Made by a program: the position numbers and the translations under genes. A stretch of DNA of 64,000 bases from positions 434,001-498,000 of the forward strand of contig NZ_ASVU01000002.1 in assembly GCF_000407365.1 (NCBI RefSeq). The letters run 5' to 3'. This DNA comes from Enterococcus asini ATCC 700915. GTDB lineage: Bacteria; Bacillota; Bacilli; Lactobacillales; Enterococcaceae. Under the pieces are notes generated by a model. The model worked only from the letters and a program-made list of their open reading frames with translations. It was not told the DNA's origin and searched no databases. Of this stretch, positions 30,579-37,907 are shown piece after piece (positions within the stretch are counted from its first letter, which is position 1; every line of letters starts with the position of its first letter).

Positions 30579-31425
30579 AGTCTTTATTCACTGTAGTCAT
30601 CGTGTAGGTTGTCTTTTGCCGAGGATTTGCGGGAACATAGATCACTTGATTGCCATCCTCACTGAGGATCAACGTACCCAGGGCGTTGCCTTGTTCATCG
30701 GTAAAACTCCCCGCCTTACCAGTAACATCCAGGTAATCCGGATTAAGAGCAACGGTTTCCTTAGATAAGCGCAAGTCATAAGGAAGACCTTGAGCTGCTA
30801 AAGTAGCATCACTGCCCGTCCAGTTGTTGATAATCTGGGGAATCCAGTCTTCACTGGTTTGCTGGCCATTGTCATCATAGTCGCGCACGTATTGCGCCAA
30901 ACCACCATCTGGAGTCTCATAACTAAAAATGGCATAATCGTCCACCCAATCGATTTTGTAATCGTCTCCTAAAGGATAGTTCAGCCCGCCGCCATTAGCA
31001 GACAGACTGTAAGGGGCAGTGGTCAGACTCGGTACCGGGAGAAATCGCTGTAACTGAGGAATTTGATAGTACAAATCTCTACGATACGTTAACTGGCCAT
31101 TGGGTTGGGCTTGAACCATAAAGAGATGTGTGTCATCAGGACTTTCGCTAGCGATGCTACGGGTGCCAGCTCCCACATACATAGCAAAGCCTTGTAAAAC
31201 GAGCAAAATACCACTGAGTACAAAAAGAATCCGGCGATTGATATAAGGGGCGATGGCCAAAGTGGCTAGGCAGACAATCCCAACGTTAATTCCGTAAAAA
31301 AGCAGAGGATTATTAAATTCCAACTGAAACCAGTAGCGAAAAACCGCCAGTATCCCTTGTATGAAAAGCAATAAAAAGGCCAAGACAAAAGCTATCGTCG
31401 TCAAAACAGAACGTTGTTTCTTCAT
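30577..31425 (-). CDS. Membrane protein with extracytoplasmic domain, partner of the Asp-box gene
   Basis: A 282-residue protein that I do not recognise. Three hydrophobic helices lie in the first about 90 residues (LTTIAFVLAFLLLFIQGILAV; LLFYGINVGIVCLATLAIAPY; ILFVLSGILLVLQGFAMYVG), followed by about 190 polar residues probably outside the cell. That part carries strand-rich stretches such as YAIFSYETPDGGLAQYVRDYDDNG. It overlaps the preceding Asp-box gene by 4 bp, and AGGAGG lies inside that gene's tail. The tight coupling suggests that both products act together at the cell surface. Confidence 0.7.
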   Translation of the reverse strand: MKKQRSVLTTIAFVLAFLLLFIQGILAVFRYWFQLEFNNPLLFYGINVGIVCLATLAIAPYINRRILFVLSGILLVLQGFAMYVGAGTRSIASESPDDTHLFMVQAQPNGQLTYRRDLYYQIPQLQRFLPVPSLTTAPYSLSANGGGLNYPLGDDYKIDWVDDYAIFSYETPDGGLAQYVRDYDDNGQQTSEDWIPQIINNWTGSDATLAAQGLPYDLRLSKETVALNPDYLDVTGKAGSFTDEQGNALGTLILSEDGNQVIYVPANPRQKTTYTMTTVNKD

Positions 31426-32324
31426 TGGGCCACCTCCTGTTCCGTGAGCTCTCTGACAAAGGTAAAGGTTTTTCCTTGATCCGTGGATGCAAATAAGCCT
31501 TTTACCAGACCGCCAGCGTAGTCACCAGAGTCTCCTTGATTAACCCTCAGATACAATTTGTCTCCCTCAAGATAGGGGGCTTCTGGCCACACAAAGATTT
31601 TCTCATATTTTTCTGGAACCGTAACGGTGGCTAATGCAAAGCTGTTTCCGCCATCTTGGGTAACGTAAAGTTGATTTTTACGACTGACAAAGCCGACTTC
31701 AGGGGAAATAAATCCCGCTGCAGTGACCAGCATACCATTGCCTAAGCCAGTTGCAGCGGCTTCTGTCCAAGTCTTTGCAGCATCATGACTAAGGAGAACT
31801 TCAGCACCTTCTTGTCCCATAGCCCGGCCACCGGATAGCACGCAGACTGCAAAATCATCATCCAAAAATTGAATCTGGCGAAACCGCAATCCATAAGAAA
31901 CATCTGCTATAGGGTATTCCTGCCAGGAGGCTCCTTGGTCTTTTGTCTCTAGCCAGACTAATTGATCCTCTTTTATTATCAGAAAACCACTTCTCGCCTG
32001 GGTCAGAAGATAAGAGTCTGGCAGCAGTTCGTTGCTATTAGCCGTAGCGTATTCGCCACAAAAAAACTCCGCCATCGTTGCCGGTACTTGCTGCCAGTTC
32101 GCACCAGAATCAAAGGTCAGATAGAGTTTTTTATTTTGCAGCGTGTACGCAATAGGCTCCGCCGTAACCGTATTGGGCAACTCACTTTGAGGGCCTTGGG
32201 GAGCCTTTGTAGTAGAGGAGAGGAGGGGCTGATTTTCATAGGATTGCCACGCTTGCCATAAACTAGCACCGGTAGCGGCAACGACTAAAAAACTGTATAG
32301 CGTCCGCCGGAAGGGATGAGCCAA
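31422..32324 (-). CDS. Membrane-anchored Asp-box (BNR) repeat beta-propeller protein
   Basis: A 300-residue protein with an N-terminal anchor (LYSFLVVAATGASLWQAW). It has at least five Asp-box turns of the form S/T-x-D-x-G-x-x-W/F: TFDSGANWQ, TKDQGASWQ, SHDAAKTWT, TQDGGNSFA and STDQGKTFT. This is the layout of a sialidase/Ycf48-like beta-propeller. There is no sialidase Arg triad or FRIP motif that I can see, so a binding or assembly role is likelier than glycosidase activity. The start is probably TTG 32324 with AAAGGTG 9 bp upstream; a GTG at 32336 would lie inside that ribosome site. Confidence 0.7.
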   Translation of the reverse strand: MAHPFRRTLYSFLVVAATGASLWQAWQSYENQPLLSSTTKAPQGPQSELPNTVTAEPIAYTLQNKKLYLTFDSGANWQQVPATMAEFFCGEYATANSNELLPDSYLLTQARSGFLIIKEDQLVWLETKDQGASWQEYPIADVSYGLRFRQIQFLDDDFAVCVLSGGRAMGQEGAEVLLSHDAAKTWTEAAATGLGNGMLVTAAGFISPEVGFVSRKNQLYVTQDGGNSFALATVTVPEKYEKIFVWPEAPYLEGDKLYLRVNQGDSGDYAGGLVKGLFASTDQGKTFTFVRELTEQEVAQ

Positions 32325-32434
32325 GGATATCGACACCTTTCATTGAAAAATTACTATGCTAAATGTAGCCTTTTCGCAAACAGAAGGCAACCACTGGGAA
32401 CGTAATTTCAGGAAAAGACAATAAATCTAAAAAA

Positions 32435-32458
32435 ATATAGTTGCATTTGCAACTATAT
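32435..32458. promoter_or_regulatory. Perfect 24-bp palindrome, marR operator
   Basis: ATATAGTTGCA (32435-32445), two central T, and TGCAACTATAT (32448-32458) form a perfect inverted repeat. It covers the -35 box of the marR promoter: TTGCAT (32441-32446), 17-bp spacer, TAAACT (32464-32469). Repression by the adjacent MarR protein is the natural reading. Confidence 0.75.
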
Positions 32459-32493
32459 CAGAGTAAACTGAATCCAAGAAAAGAGGGGAGCTT

Positions 32494-32946
32494 ATGAGTG
32501 AAGTCTTACGAGAGATTGGCTCCATTGCCCGAGCGCTAGACGGGATTTCCAATCTAGAATTCAAAGAACTGGACTTAACAAAAGGGCAATACCTATATCT
32601 GGTACGGATTCAGGAAAATCCTGGAATCATCCCGGAACACTTAGCCCAATTGTTGCGGGTGGATGCTAGTACGTGCTCTAGAGCCTTACAGAAGCTGACA
32701 AAGCAAGGCTTTATCGAAAAGCACCAGCTAGCTCATAATAAGAAAAGCCAAATCTTATACGTGACAGCAAAAGGACAGGAAGCCGCCGATTTTATTCAGC
32801 GAGAAAACCGCTATTCGGAAAAACAAGCGTTAGCCGGTCTGACAAAGGATGAAGTTGCCACGTTGACAGGATTTTTGCAACACATTCGAGAAAACATCGA
32901 CAAAGATTGGCAATTGGTCAAAAAAGGCCAGCACCGTGAATATTGA
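32494..32946 (+). CDS. MarR-family transcriptional regulator
   Basis: A 150-residue winged-helix regulator. The DNA-binding core is IIPEHLAQLLRVDASTCSRALQKLTKQGFIEKHQLAHNKKSQILYVTAKGQE, with helix-turn-helix and wing at about 45-100; flanking helices form the dimer. GAGGGGAGC precedes the ATG. It is probably autoregulated through the palindrome over its promoter. It shares a transcript with a GNAT enzyme and the ATPase pseudogene, so the operon may be a small inducible detoxification unit. Confidence 0.92.
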   Translation: MSEVLREIGSIARALDGISNLEFKELDLTKGQYLYLVRIQENPGIIPEHLAQLLRVDASTCSRALQKLTKQGFIEKHQLAHNKKSQILYVTAKGQEAADFIQRENRYSEKQALAGLTKDEVATLTGFLQHIRENIDKDWQLVKKGQHREY

Positions 32947-32968
32947 GTTTCAGATAAAAGGAGACACT

Positions 32969-33490
32969 ATGACAAATCTACAAATTACCAAATGTACCTT
33001 GGCAGACTTAGAACCATTGATTGCCATTAGCCGCGAGACATTTTGGGATACATTTTCCCCCTATAGCAGCCAGGCTGATATGGATCGCTTTTTAGAACAA
33101 GCATACGCGCCAGAAAAGCTCGGAAAAGAATTGCAAAATCCTGAGAGTTCTTTTTATTTTTTGAAATCAGGTGACGAAATTTTCGGTTATCTAAAGCTAA
33201 ATATCAATCGCGCGCAAAGCGAAGACTTAGCCGAAAATGCCCTAGAAGTCGAACGAATCTATATTCGATCAAAGCATCTACGTCACGGTTACGGTCAGAA
33301 ATTGCTCCAATTTGCCGAAAAAGAAGCAATCCGACAAGCGAAACAAGCTATCTGGTTAGGCGTCTGGGAACACAACGAAAGAGCCAAAGCATTTTATAAA
33401 AAAAATGGGTTTAAAAAGGTCGGTGCCCACGACTTTTACGTGGGGAGTGACCAACAGCACGACTGGTTGCTATTAAAGAGACTAAACTAG
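32969..33490 (+). CDS. GNAT-family N-acetyltransferase, MarR-linked
   Basis: A 173-residue GCN5-related acetyltransferase. It shows the acetyl-CoA loop in VERIYIRSKHLRHGYGQKLLQFAE (R-x-x-G-x-G type: RHGYGQ). The typical closing motif is WLGVWEHNERAKAFYKKNGFKKVG. ATG 32969 is chosen for AAAAGGAGAC upstream. The layout resembles the spermidine/amine acetyltransferase type, but the substrate is not determined. It follows marR by 22 bp and precedes the AAA pseudogene. Confidence 0.87.
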   Translation: MTNLQITKCTLADLEPLIAISRETFWDTFSPYSSQADMDRFLEQAYAPEKLGKELQNPESSFYFLKSGDEIFGYLKLNINRAQSEDLAENALEVERIYIRSKHLRHGYGQKLLQFAEKEAIRQAKQAIWLGVWEHNERAKAFYKKNGFKKVGAHDFYVGSDQQHDWLLLKRLN

Positions 33491-33509
33491 TTTAATAGGA
33501 GGGGAGTTC

Positions 33510-34241
33510 ATGTATCTAAAAGCGGTTAAAATCAATAGCAACCAAGCAGCACTTGAGGACTATCCTTTTTCCTTGCCCATAATCAAAAACTTACTCCACT
33601 CAAACCAGCCTTTGCCGTTTTCTCAGCCGATTACTTTTCTAGCTGGAGAAAATGGCTCTGGCAAATCGACTTTGCTTGAAGGAATAGCACTTGCTCTAGG
33701 CATGAATCCTGAAGGGGGAACCAAGAATTTCAATTTTTCTACTTACGATTCCCACTCAGAACTCCATGAGCACATGACCTTAGTACGACAAGGTATATTG
33801 CCTAAGACGATGTTTTTCCTAAGAGCTGAGAGTTATTACAATCTATCTGGCTTCCGCGGTTCAAGACTTGGCTTTAGATGCATTTTATGGGAACCGAATG
33901 CTCCACGAACTTTCTCACGGAGAAGGCGTTTTGTCGATTGTCACGAATCGTTTTACGAAAAACGGCCAATATTTATTAGATGAACCAGAGTCCGGCTTGT
34001 CGGTTTCCAGATAAATGACTTTGCTAAAGGAAATCATCACGTTAAGTCAGCAAAACTGTCAATTTATCATCGCCACACATTCGCCGGTATTATTAGCCGC
34101 AACTCAAGCAAGCATTTACCAAATCAAGCAAGGAACGCTTCAAACAGTTACTTATCAAGAAACAGATGCGTACCAAGACATGAAACTCTCTTTATAGACG
34201 ATCCTGAACGCATGCTGTATTATTTACTAGACGACCAATAA
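33510..34241 (+). pseudogene. AAA/ABC-type predicted ATPase, disrupted by two frameshifts and a nonsense codon
   Basis: Remnant of a 241-residue-type stand-alone ATPase (SMC/RecF-like AAA_21 kind). The Walker A AGENGSGKST and the initial domain read in frame from ATG 33510, behind a good AGGAGGGG site. A tandem ATCT duplication (33841-33848) shifts the frame; the next part (LDAFYGNRMLHELSHGEGVLSIV, then QYLLDEPESGLS) is the signature and Walker B. A TAA at 34012-34014 replaces a likely CAA before MTLLKEI. IIATHSPVLLA (H-loop) follows, and a CT duplication in 34186-34191 shifts back, so that FIDDPERMLYYLLDDQ ends at 34241. Three lesions make it a pseudogene. Confidence 0.88.
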
Positions 34242-34243
34242 TT

Positions 34244-34604
34244 GTCTAAAGCTTTCTTGGTTAATTTGAGTTCAATTTGCCGAAAAACTGCGCAAAAATA
34301 CTGATAAAAAATACTGATAGTGGTAATTATTAACGGTATTATGCGATAAAAATCGCGAATCTATGGCTTATTTTGACGGACTTTTACTTATCAAGTAAGA
34401 ATGAGCGCTATACAACAGGGGAGTGCCGGAATCATGCAATCGAACAGCAATAGCAAAAATTCTATATTCTAGTTTACATAATATATATTAAAGGAAGTTA
34501 ACTCTGAGAAATAAGCACTCCTAAGTTCTAATAAGCTTAAAATCCTCTGTTCATTGCTTACCTCATACCCAAATATCCCCATTAAAACTCACTTTATAGT
34601 TAAT
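34244..34604. other. AT-rich intergenic region holding the dif-like site
   Basis: No open frame with a ribosome site is seen in these 361 bases. The stretch is more AT-rich than its surroundings and contains the dif-like sequence at 34471-34498. It also separates the last + strand gene remnant from the uninterrupted block of - strand genes. Confidence 0.7.
34471..34498 (-). other. dif: dif-like XerC/XerD recombination site
   Basis: A 28-bp sequence. Read on the - strand, it begins ACTTCC and ends with the XerD-type arm TTATGTAAACT, around an AATATATA centre. Against the Bacillus subtilis dif as I remember it, only bases 8 and 9 differ. Such sites resolve chromosome dimers at the terminus by XerC/XerD (or their partners) with FtsK. 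The strand switch of genes at this point fits a terminus. The alternative is a dif-exploiting integrated element, but no integrase gene is nearby. Confidence 0.85.
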
Positions 34605-34841
34605 TTACCAGAATTTTATCACGTTGCAATCGTACAGATACATTCCTAAGTAAATGCTAAAAACAATCAAGGCTATAATAGCAATAATTACCGGTGCAGA
34701 TTTTGCGCCTTTTTGTTTTTCCCAGGAATATATTCCTTTACGTTTTCCTAATAATGCATACACCAACAGCCCGATAATCACCAGCAAAGCCAATTCCATA
34801 CCAACTAATTCCCACATGCCATCTGTATTGGTAATTTTCAT
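34605..34841 (-). CDS. Small two-helix membrane protein (78 aa)
   Basis: I do not recognise this protein. It has two clear hydrophobic helices (GMELALLVIIGLLVYALLG at about 14-32; APVIIAIIALIVFSIYLGMYLY at about 49-70), joined by a basic loop GKRKGIYSWEKQKGAK. AGGAGG sits 9 bp before the ATG, a strong sign of translation. It is the first gene right of the dif-like site and stands alone. Confidence 0.7.
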   Translation of the reverse strand: MKITNTDGMWELVGMELALLVIIGLLVYALLGKRKGIYSWEKQKGAKSAPVIIAIIALIVFSIYLGMYLYDCNVIKFW

Positions 34842-35173
34842 AGAAAAATCCTCCTAAACGTTTCTTTGTCACTTTGACTGCAAAAATCCCGTTAATCGAT
34901 CTTCACGAGATTTAATGCGTATACCTATAAATACGCACTTCTTATTAATAGTAACGAAGATTGACTTAGCATCAAAATAATTAAACAGCAAAAAGCACCC
35001 AACCAGTATCAGTTGAGTGCTTGCTACTTATCGTTAACTTTATCAGTCGTTGCAAACCTCGATTTGTCTTGTTTTTATGAAAGCGCCATCTTTATTAACA
35101 AGTGCTTTTACACCGATTCCTGAGTATCCTATCTCCTACCACTTGTTTGAATTGGTTATGTCCCATTTAGCGC
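34842..35173. other. Intergenic region with one terminator
   Basis: Apart from the - strand terminator at 34985-35022, I see no gene in these 332 bases. The part next to 34841 must hold the promoter of the small membrane protein, but no box stands out. Confidence 0.5.
34985..35022 (-). terminator. Terminator downstream of the DUF2785 gene
   Basis: AGCACCCAAC (about 34995-35004) pairs with GTTGAGTGCT (about 35013-35022), one mismatch. On the - strand it is followed by TTTTTG. It lies about 150 bp past the DUF2785 stop. Confidence 0.5.
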
Positions 35174-35968
35174 TTAATAATCCCGCAAGTAACGCATAAG
35201 ACACTCTTTTAGTTCCGGAGTAAGCTTCACTTGTTCTACTACATGAAAGTAAAGAGCCGCTAAGAAGTTTTCAAAACACGCTAAGCGCATGCGATCCTTT
35301 AATGTATCAATCGGGAAATGCACCTGATCAAGCCAGCGGACTACCGTTTCTTGAGACAAACAGCCCTGTAATAGCGGTTGATAAACAGCAGCGGCCAAAC
35401 GACGTTCTTCCCCAGTCACAAAATAAGCAGGCAATCTTAAAAAGACACCAGAAATGGCTTTTAGTGCATTTAGTTGATTCGCTTCAGGAAAATCCGGATG
35501 AAGCAGACAATTTCTTAAAAAATCGCCTCCGTGGGCAAAAGCGTGAACCCATTCGTATGGTTCCACATACCCGGTAAAATCATTTTCTTTTTCCAAATAA
35601 GCGCTTGCCGCATCAAAAAAAGACTGTCGCTGAGATTCGGTCATCAATCCTTGATAGAAAGGCGACTTGCCGTCTGCTTGAATCAATAGTCCACAGAGCA
35701 ATGCGGTAAACGTCCTAGTCAACGAAGCCGGTAAACCTTGGTCTAATCGATAAAACAATAAGTCTTTTTCCAAGGTTTGCGCTACTAAAAAGCGAAACTG
35801 ATCCGGAGTGAAGCTGCCTTTTTTCAATCCTGTGGCAAATGTGGCATAAACAATATCATCTCGTACCACAGCATCCGGATTACCAATATGTGCTAATAGC
35901 CAAGCGACCTCCTGATCTTGATAGCTCGGTTGGTCTTCTGTTAATTTTCGTTCTAACTCTGTAATCAT
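35174..35968 (-). CDS. DUF2785-family protein
   Basis: A 264-residue soluble, mostly helical protein. The family is suggested by the central GYVEPYEWVHAFAHGGDFLRNCLLHPDF segment, with conserved His residues reminiscent of a HEAT-like or metal-site region, and by the N-terminal LLAHIGNPDAVVRDDIVYATF. Function unknown. The start is ATG 35968, with AAGGAGTAAGGG upstream on its strand. It is followed on the same strand by a long gap; the next gene upstream (36001-36411) is only 32 bp away, so the two may be cotranscribed. Confidence 0.8.
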   Translation of the reverse strand: MITELERKLTEDQPSYQDQEVAWLLAHIGNPDAVVRDDIVYATFATGLKKGSFTPDQFRFLVAQTLEKDLLFYRLDQGLPASLTRTFTALLCGLLIQADGKSPFYQGLMTESQRQSFFDAASAYLEKENDFTGYVEPYEWVHAFAHGGDFLRNCLLHPDFPEANQLNALKAISGVFLRLPAYFVTGEERRLAAAVYQPLLQGCLSQETVVRWLDQVHFPIDTLKDRMRLACFENFLAALYFHVVEQVKLTPELKECLMRYLRDY

Positions 35969-36000
35969 CCCTTACTCCTTTTTATCCTGTTTTCTATTTA

Positions 36001-36411
36001 TTAATTTTCTTTGGCGGCAAAAGGTAATGGCAAGTTTGTATGGCGGATATAGCGCCAGGCTAGGAGCAATTGTCCGAATGCTAGTAATAAAAACAGAACT
36101 TGAATCGGAAAAATTGCCCACATGAATACCCATTGAGCCAAAATCCAGAGAATCGTGATACCCCCCATAACAGCGAGTAGATAAGCTCCAGCAGCGTTTT
36201 GCCTAAGTAAGAGCAATCCGCTTAACAAATTCCCTCCAAATAGAATGAATAACAGAAAAAGCCCCGGAATCAAAAATGTCTGAAAAGGTGCATGAATCAA
36301 TAATTCCGGTGAAACCCCCATACTCTCCGCAGCTCCTGGAATCAGTGCGCCCCCAGCACCGACTAAACTGAAAAAAGCCATTACAAAAGCAAAGATTTGT
36401 AGTTTTTTCAC
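36001..36411 (-). CDS. Four-helix membrane protein, function unknown
   Basis: A 136-residue protein with four hydrophobic helices (IFAFVMAFFSLVGAGGALIPG; FLIPGLFLLFILFGGNLLSGLLLL; AGAYLLAVMGGITILWILAQWVFMWAIF; PIQVLFLLLAFGQLLLAW). The start is GTG 36411 with GGGAGGGAG upstream. I do not recognise the family. It sits 32 bp upstream of the DUF2785 gene on the same strand. Confidence 0.72.
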   Translation of the reverse strand: MKKLQIFAFVMAFFSLVGAGGALIPGAAESMGVSPELLIHAPFQTFLIPGLFLLFILFGGNLLSGLLLLRQNAAGAYLLAVMGGITILWILAQWVFMWAIFPIQVLFLLLAFGQLLLAWRYIRHTNLPLPFAAKEN

Positions 36412-36481
36412 TTAACTCCCTCCCCCATTTGCTCTATCCTTTTATGATAGCAAAGGTCGCCACTTACAGGCAATTAGAATC

Positions 36482-36521
36482 AAAAAAAGTTTCTTACCCA
36501 AATGGATAAGAAACTTTTTTT
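36482..36521 (-). terminator. Terminator after yjdF
   Basis: AAAAAAAGTTTCTTA (36482-36496) pairs perfectly with TAAGAAACTTTTTTT (36507-36521). It is usable on the - strand, 8 bp past the yjdF stop. Confidence 0.85.
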
Positions 36522-36528
36522 AGAAGCC

Positions 36529-36939
36529 TTAGTGGCCTTTTTTCTTTTGTAATTTTTTGGCCTGTTGCTGCAAAAAGCGGCGTTGCTTCTCTGCTTGCTT
36601 TTGGCGTTTTGTCTTTTGCTTCTTGGCAGACTTCAAGATTTCTCGTGATTCCTGCAAGGCTACTTGAGATTTCGTGGAAGTGACTGGTTTCGCTTTTTCC
36701 CGGTTCACTAAGCGCTGCAATCGTTTTGGATTAATCCGATGAGTTGTCTCTCTAGTGCTAAAAGGCACCGCTGGAACCTGATCGAGTCTTTCCAGTAAGT
36801 GATTGGCAACAAAGTCCCAAACTTCTTCATCCTTTGGTTCTGAGCCAAAAACGTGTTTGAAAACGCGAATCGTACCAGCGTCTTCCGCTTCCATTAAACC
36901 ACACCAAAAGCTGCCATCAAAATAAACAGTTAGTTTCAT
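36529..36939 (-). CDS. yjdF: YjdF-family protein (DUF2992)
   Basis: A 136-residue protein. The N-terminal half is the conserved YjdF core (KLTVYFDGSFWCGLMEAEDAG, then RVFKHVFGSEPKDEEVWDFVANHLLERL). The C-terminal half is very rich in Lys, Gln and Arg (SAKKQKTKRQKQAEKQRRFLQQQAKKLQKKK), suggesting nucleic-acid binding. The biochemical role is not established. In Bacillus and relatives this gene is preceded by the yjdF-motif RNA, which binds azaaromatic compounds, and a leader of that kind is present here. Confidence 0.9.
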   Translation of the reverse strand: MKLTVYFDGSFWCGLMEAEDAGTIRVFKHVFGSEPKDEEVWDFVANHLLERLDQVPAVPFSTRETTHRINPKRLQRLVNREKAKPVTSTKSQVALQESREILKSAKKQKTKRQKQAEKQRRFLQQQAKKLQKKKGH

Positions 36940-36943
36940 GATG

Positions 36944-37041
36944 ACCCCTCCTTTGTAAAGATTGCAACGGACGACCTGGAGGGAAGGTTACTGACGCAAT
37001 GTTCGCGCTCCCGGACTACCAACCGGGATGTGTTTTTTTGC
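36944..37041 (-). ncRNA. yjdF-motif riboswitch (candidate), translation-controlling leader
   Basis: About 100 nt of structured leader lie between a good promoter and yjdF. On the - strand, CCCGG/CCGGG form one hairpin (about 37010-37027), and ATTGC pairs with GCAAT across the central part (36962-37000). Within it, CCCTCC (36978-36983) is exactly complementary to GGAGGG of the ribosome site (36946-36951), giving a built-in anti-Shine-Dalgarno switch. The yjdF RNA class is known to precede this gene family. The structure is seen, the class is inferred from gene and layout. Confidence 0.75.
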
Positions 37042-37047
37042 ACTTAT

Positions 37048-37076
37048 AGCATATCCTTTAGGCAAGCATTCGTCAA
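37048..37076 (-). promoter_or_regulatory. Promoter of the yjdF leader
   Basis: On the - strand, TTGACG (37076-37071), 17-bp spacer and TATGCT (37053-37048). It places the transcript start near 37041, at the border of the structured leader. Confidence 0.6.
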
Positions 37077-37091
37077 AGGATAGCTGAATGA

Positions 37092-37895
37092 TTAGGTTTC
37101 TTTCGCTGCCAAAACTTGATTTAAAACTTGTAGCACCCCGTATTCGTCATTTGAAGGGGCGGTGAATTTGGCATACTGAGCGACTTCCGGTGTCCCGTTG
37201 GCCATAATATAGCTGTGGCCTACTTGTTTTAACATGCCAATATCATTGTAAGTATCCCCAAAGGCCATCATTTGGTCAAAGGAAATCGCCAACTTTTCAC
37301 TCATAATCGACATGGCAGTCCCTTTATCGACACCTTTGTTCATAATATCGATCCATTCTGGACCACTGACTACCACGGAATAGTCGCTACCAAAAGCTGG
37401 ATCAAAGATTTCAGCAAAGTTTTCTCGACTGTTTTGTTCCGGGAAGTACAAGGTAAACTTGTCTGCGGTAACCGCCACCTCGCTTAAGTCCTCCACAAAC
37501 TGAATTTGGGAGTAAAAGGTGCGATATACCTGTTCGTAGTTTTGGTGGCGTTTTTCAATATACGCCGCATCCATCCCACAAACGATAGGAATCCCGGAAG
37601 ATTCTTTGGCGAAGTTCACCATTTTTTGATAGTCCGTTTGAGGTAGCTCACTGTTAAAGATGATTTCGCCTTGATGCAAAATCAAGCCCCCATTATCCGC
37701 GATAAAACTCATGTCATGGCGCAACTCGGAAAAAGTCTCTAGTAAAGTATACAAAGGGCGACCACTGGCTGCCGCAAAAGTGATACCTTGTTGTTTGAGT
37801 TCTTTCACAGTAGCAATCAGCCCCGGAGGCAATTGCCCATCACTGGTCAATAACGTATGGTCCATATCGGTGGCGATAAATTGAATCTCTTTCAT
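37092..37895 (-). CDS. Cof-type HAD-superfamily phosphatase
   Basis: A 267-residue haloacid-dehalogenase phosphatase of the Cof/subclass IIB kind, acting on small sugar phosphates or cofactors. The nucleophile motif is D10-x-D12 in IATDMDHTLL, motif II is FAAASGRP, and the metal-binding motif is MAFGDTYNDIGML near residue 215. The cap domain lies between. ATG 37895 is chosen because AAGGAG is 8 bp upstream; the upstream ATG 37904 is inside it. It follows the ABC-F gene by 12 bp and is probably cotranscribed. Confidence 0.92.
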   Translation of the reverse strand: MKEIQFIATDMDHTLLTSDGQLPPGLIATVKELKQQGITFAAASGRPLYTLLETFSELRHDMSFIADNGGLILHQGEIIFNSELPQTDYQKMVNFAKESSGIPIVCGMDAAYIEKRHQNYEQVYRTFYSQIQFVEDLSEVAVTADKFTLYFPEQNSRENFAEIFDPAFGSDYSVVVSGPEWIDIMNKGVDKGTAMSIMSEKLAISFDQMMAFGDTYNDIGMLKQVGHSYIMANGTPEVAQYAKFTAPSNDEYGVLQVLNQVLAAKET

Positions 37896-37907
37896 TTTAC
37901 ACACTCC

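Noticed and set aside
30577-32324. A secreted sialidase operon
   Set aside because: Asp boxes are present, but I see neither the FRIP motif nor the Arg triad and Tyr/Glu pair of sialidases.
33510-34197. Two separate small proteins from the ATPase remnant
   Set aside because: The pieces join into one ATPase when three small lesions are undone; neither piece has a complete ATP site.
34244-34604. Prophage or integrative-element attachment at the dif-like site
   Set aside because: There is no integrase, relaxase or phage structural gene within the window, and no second complete dif copy.
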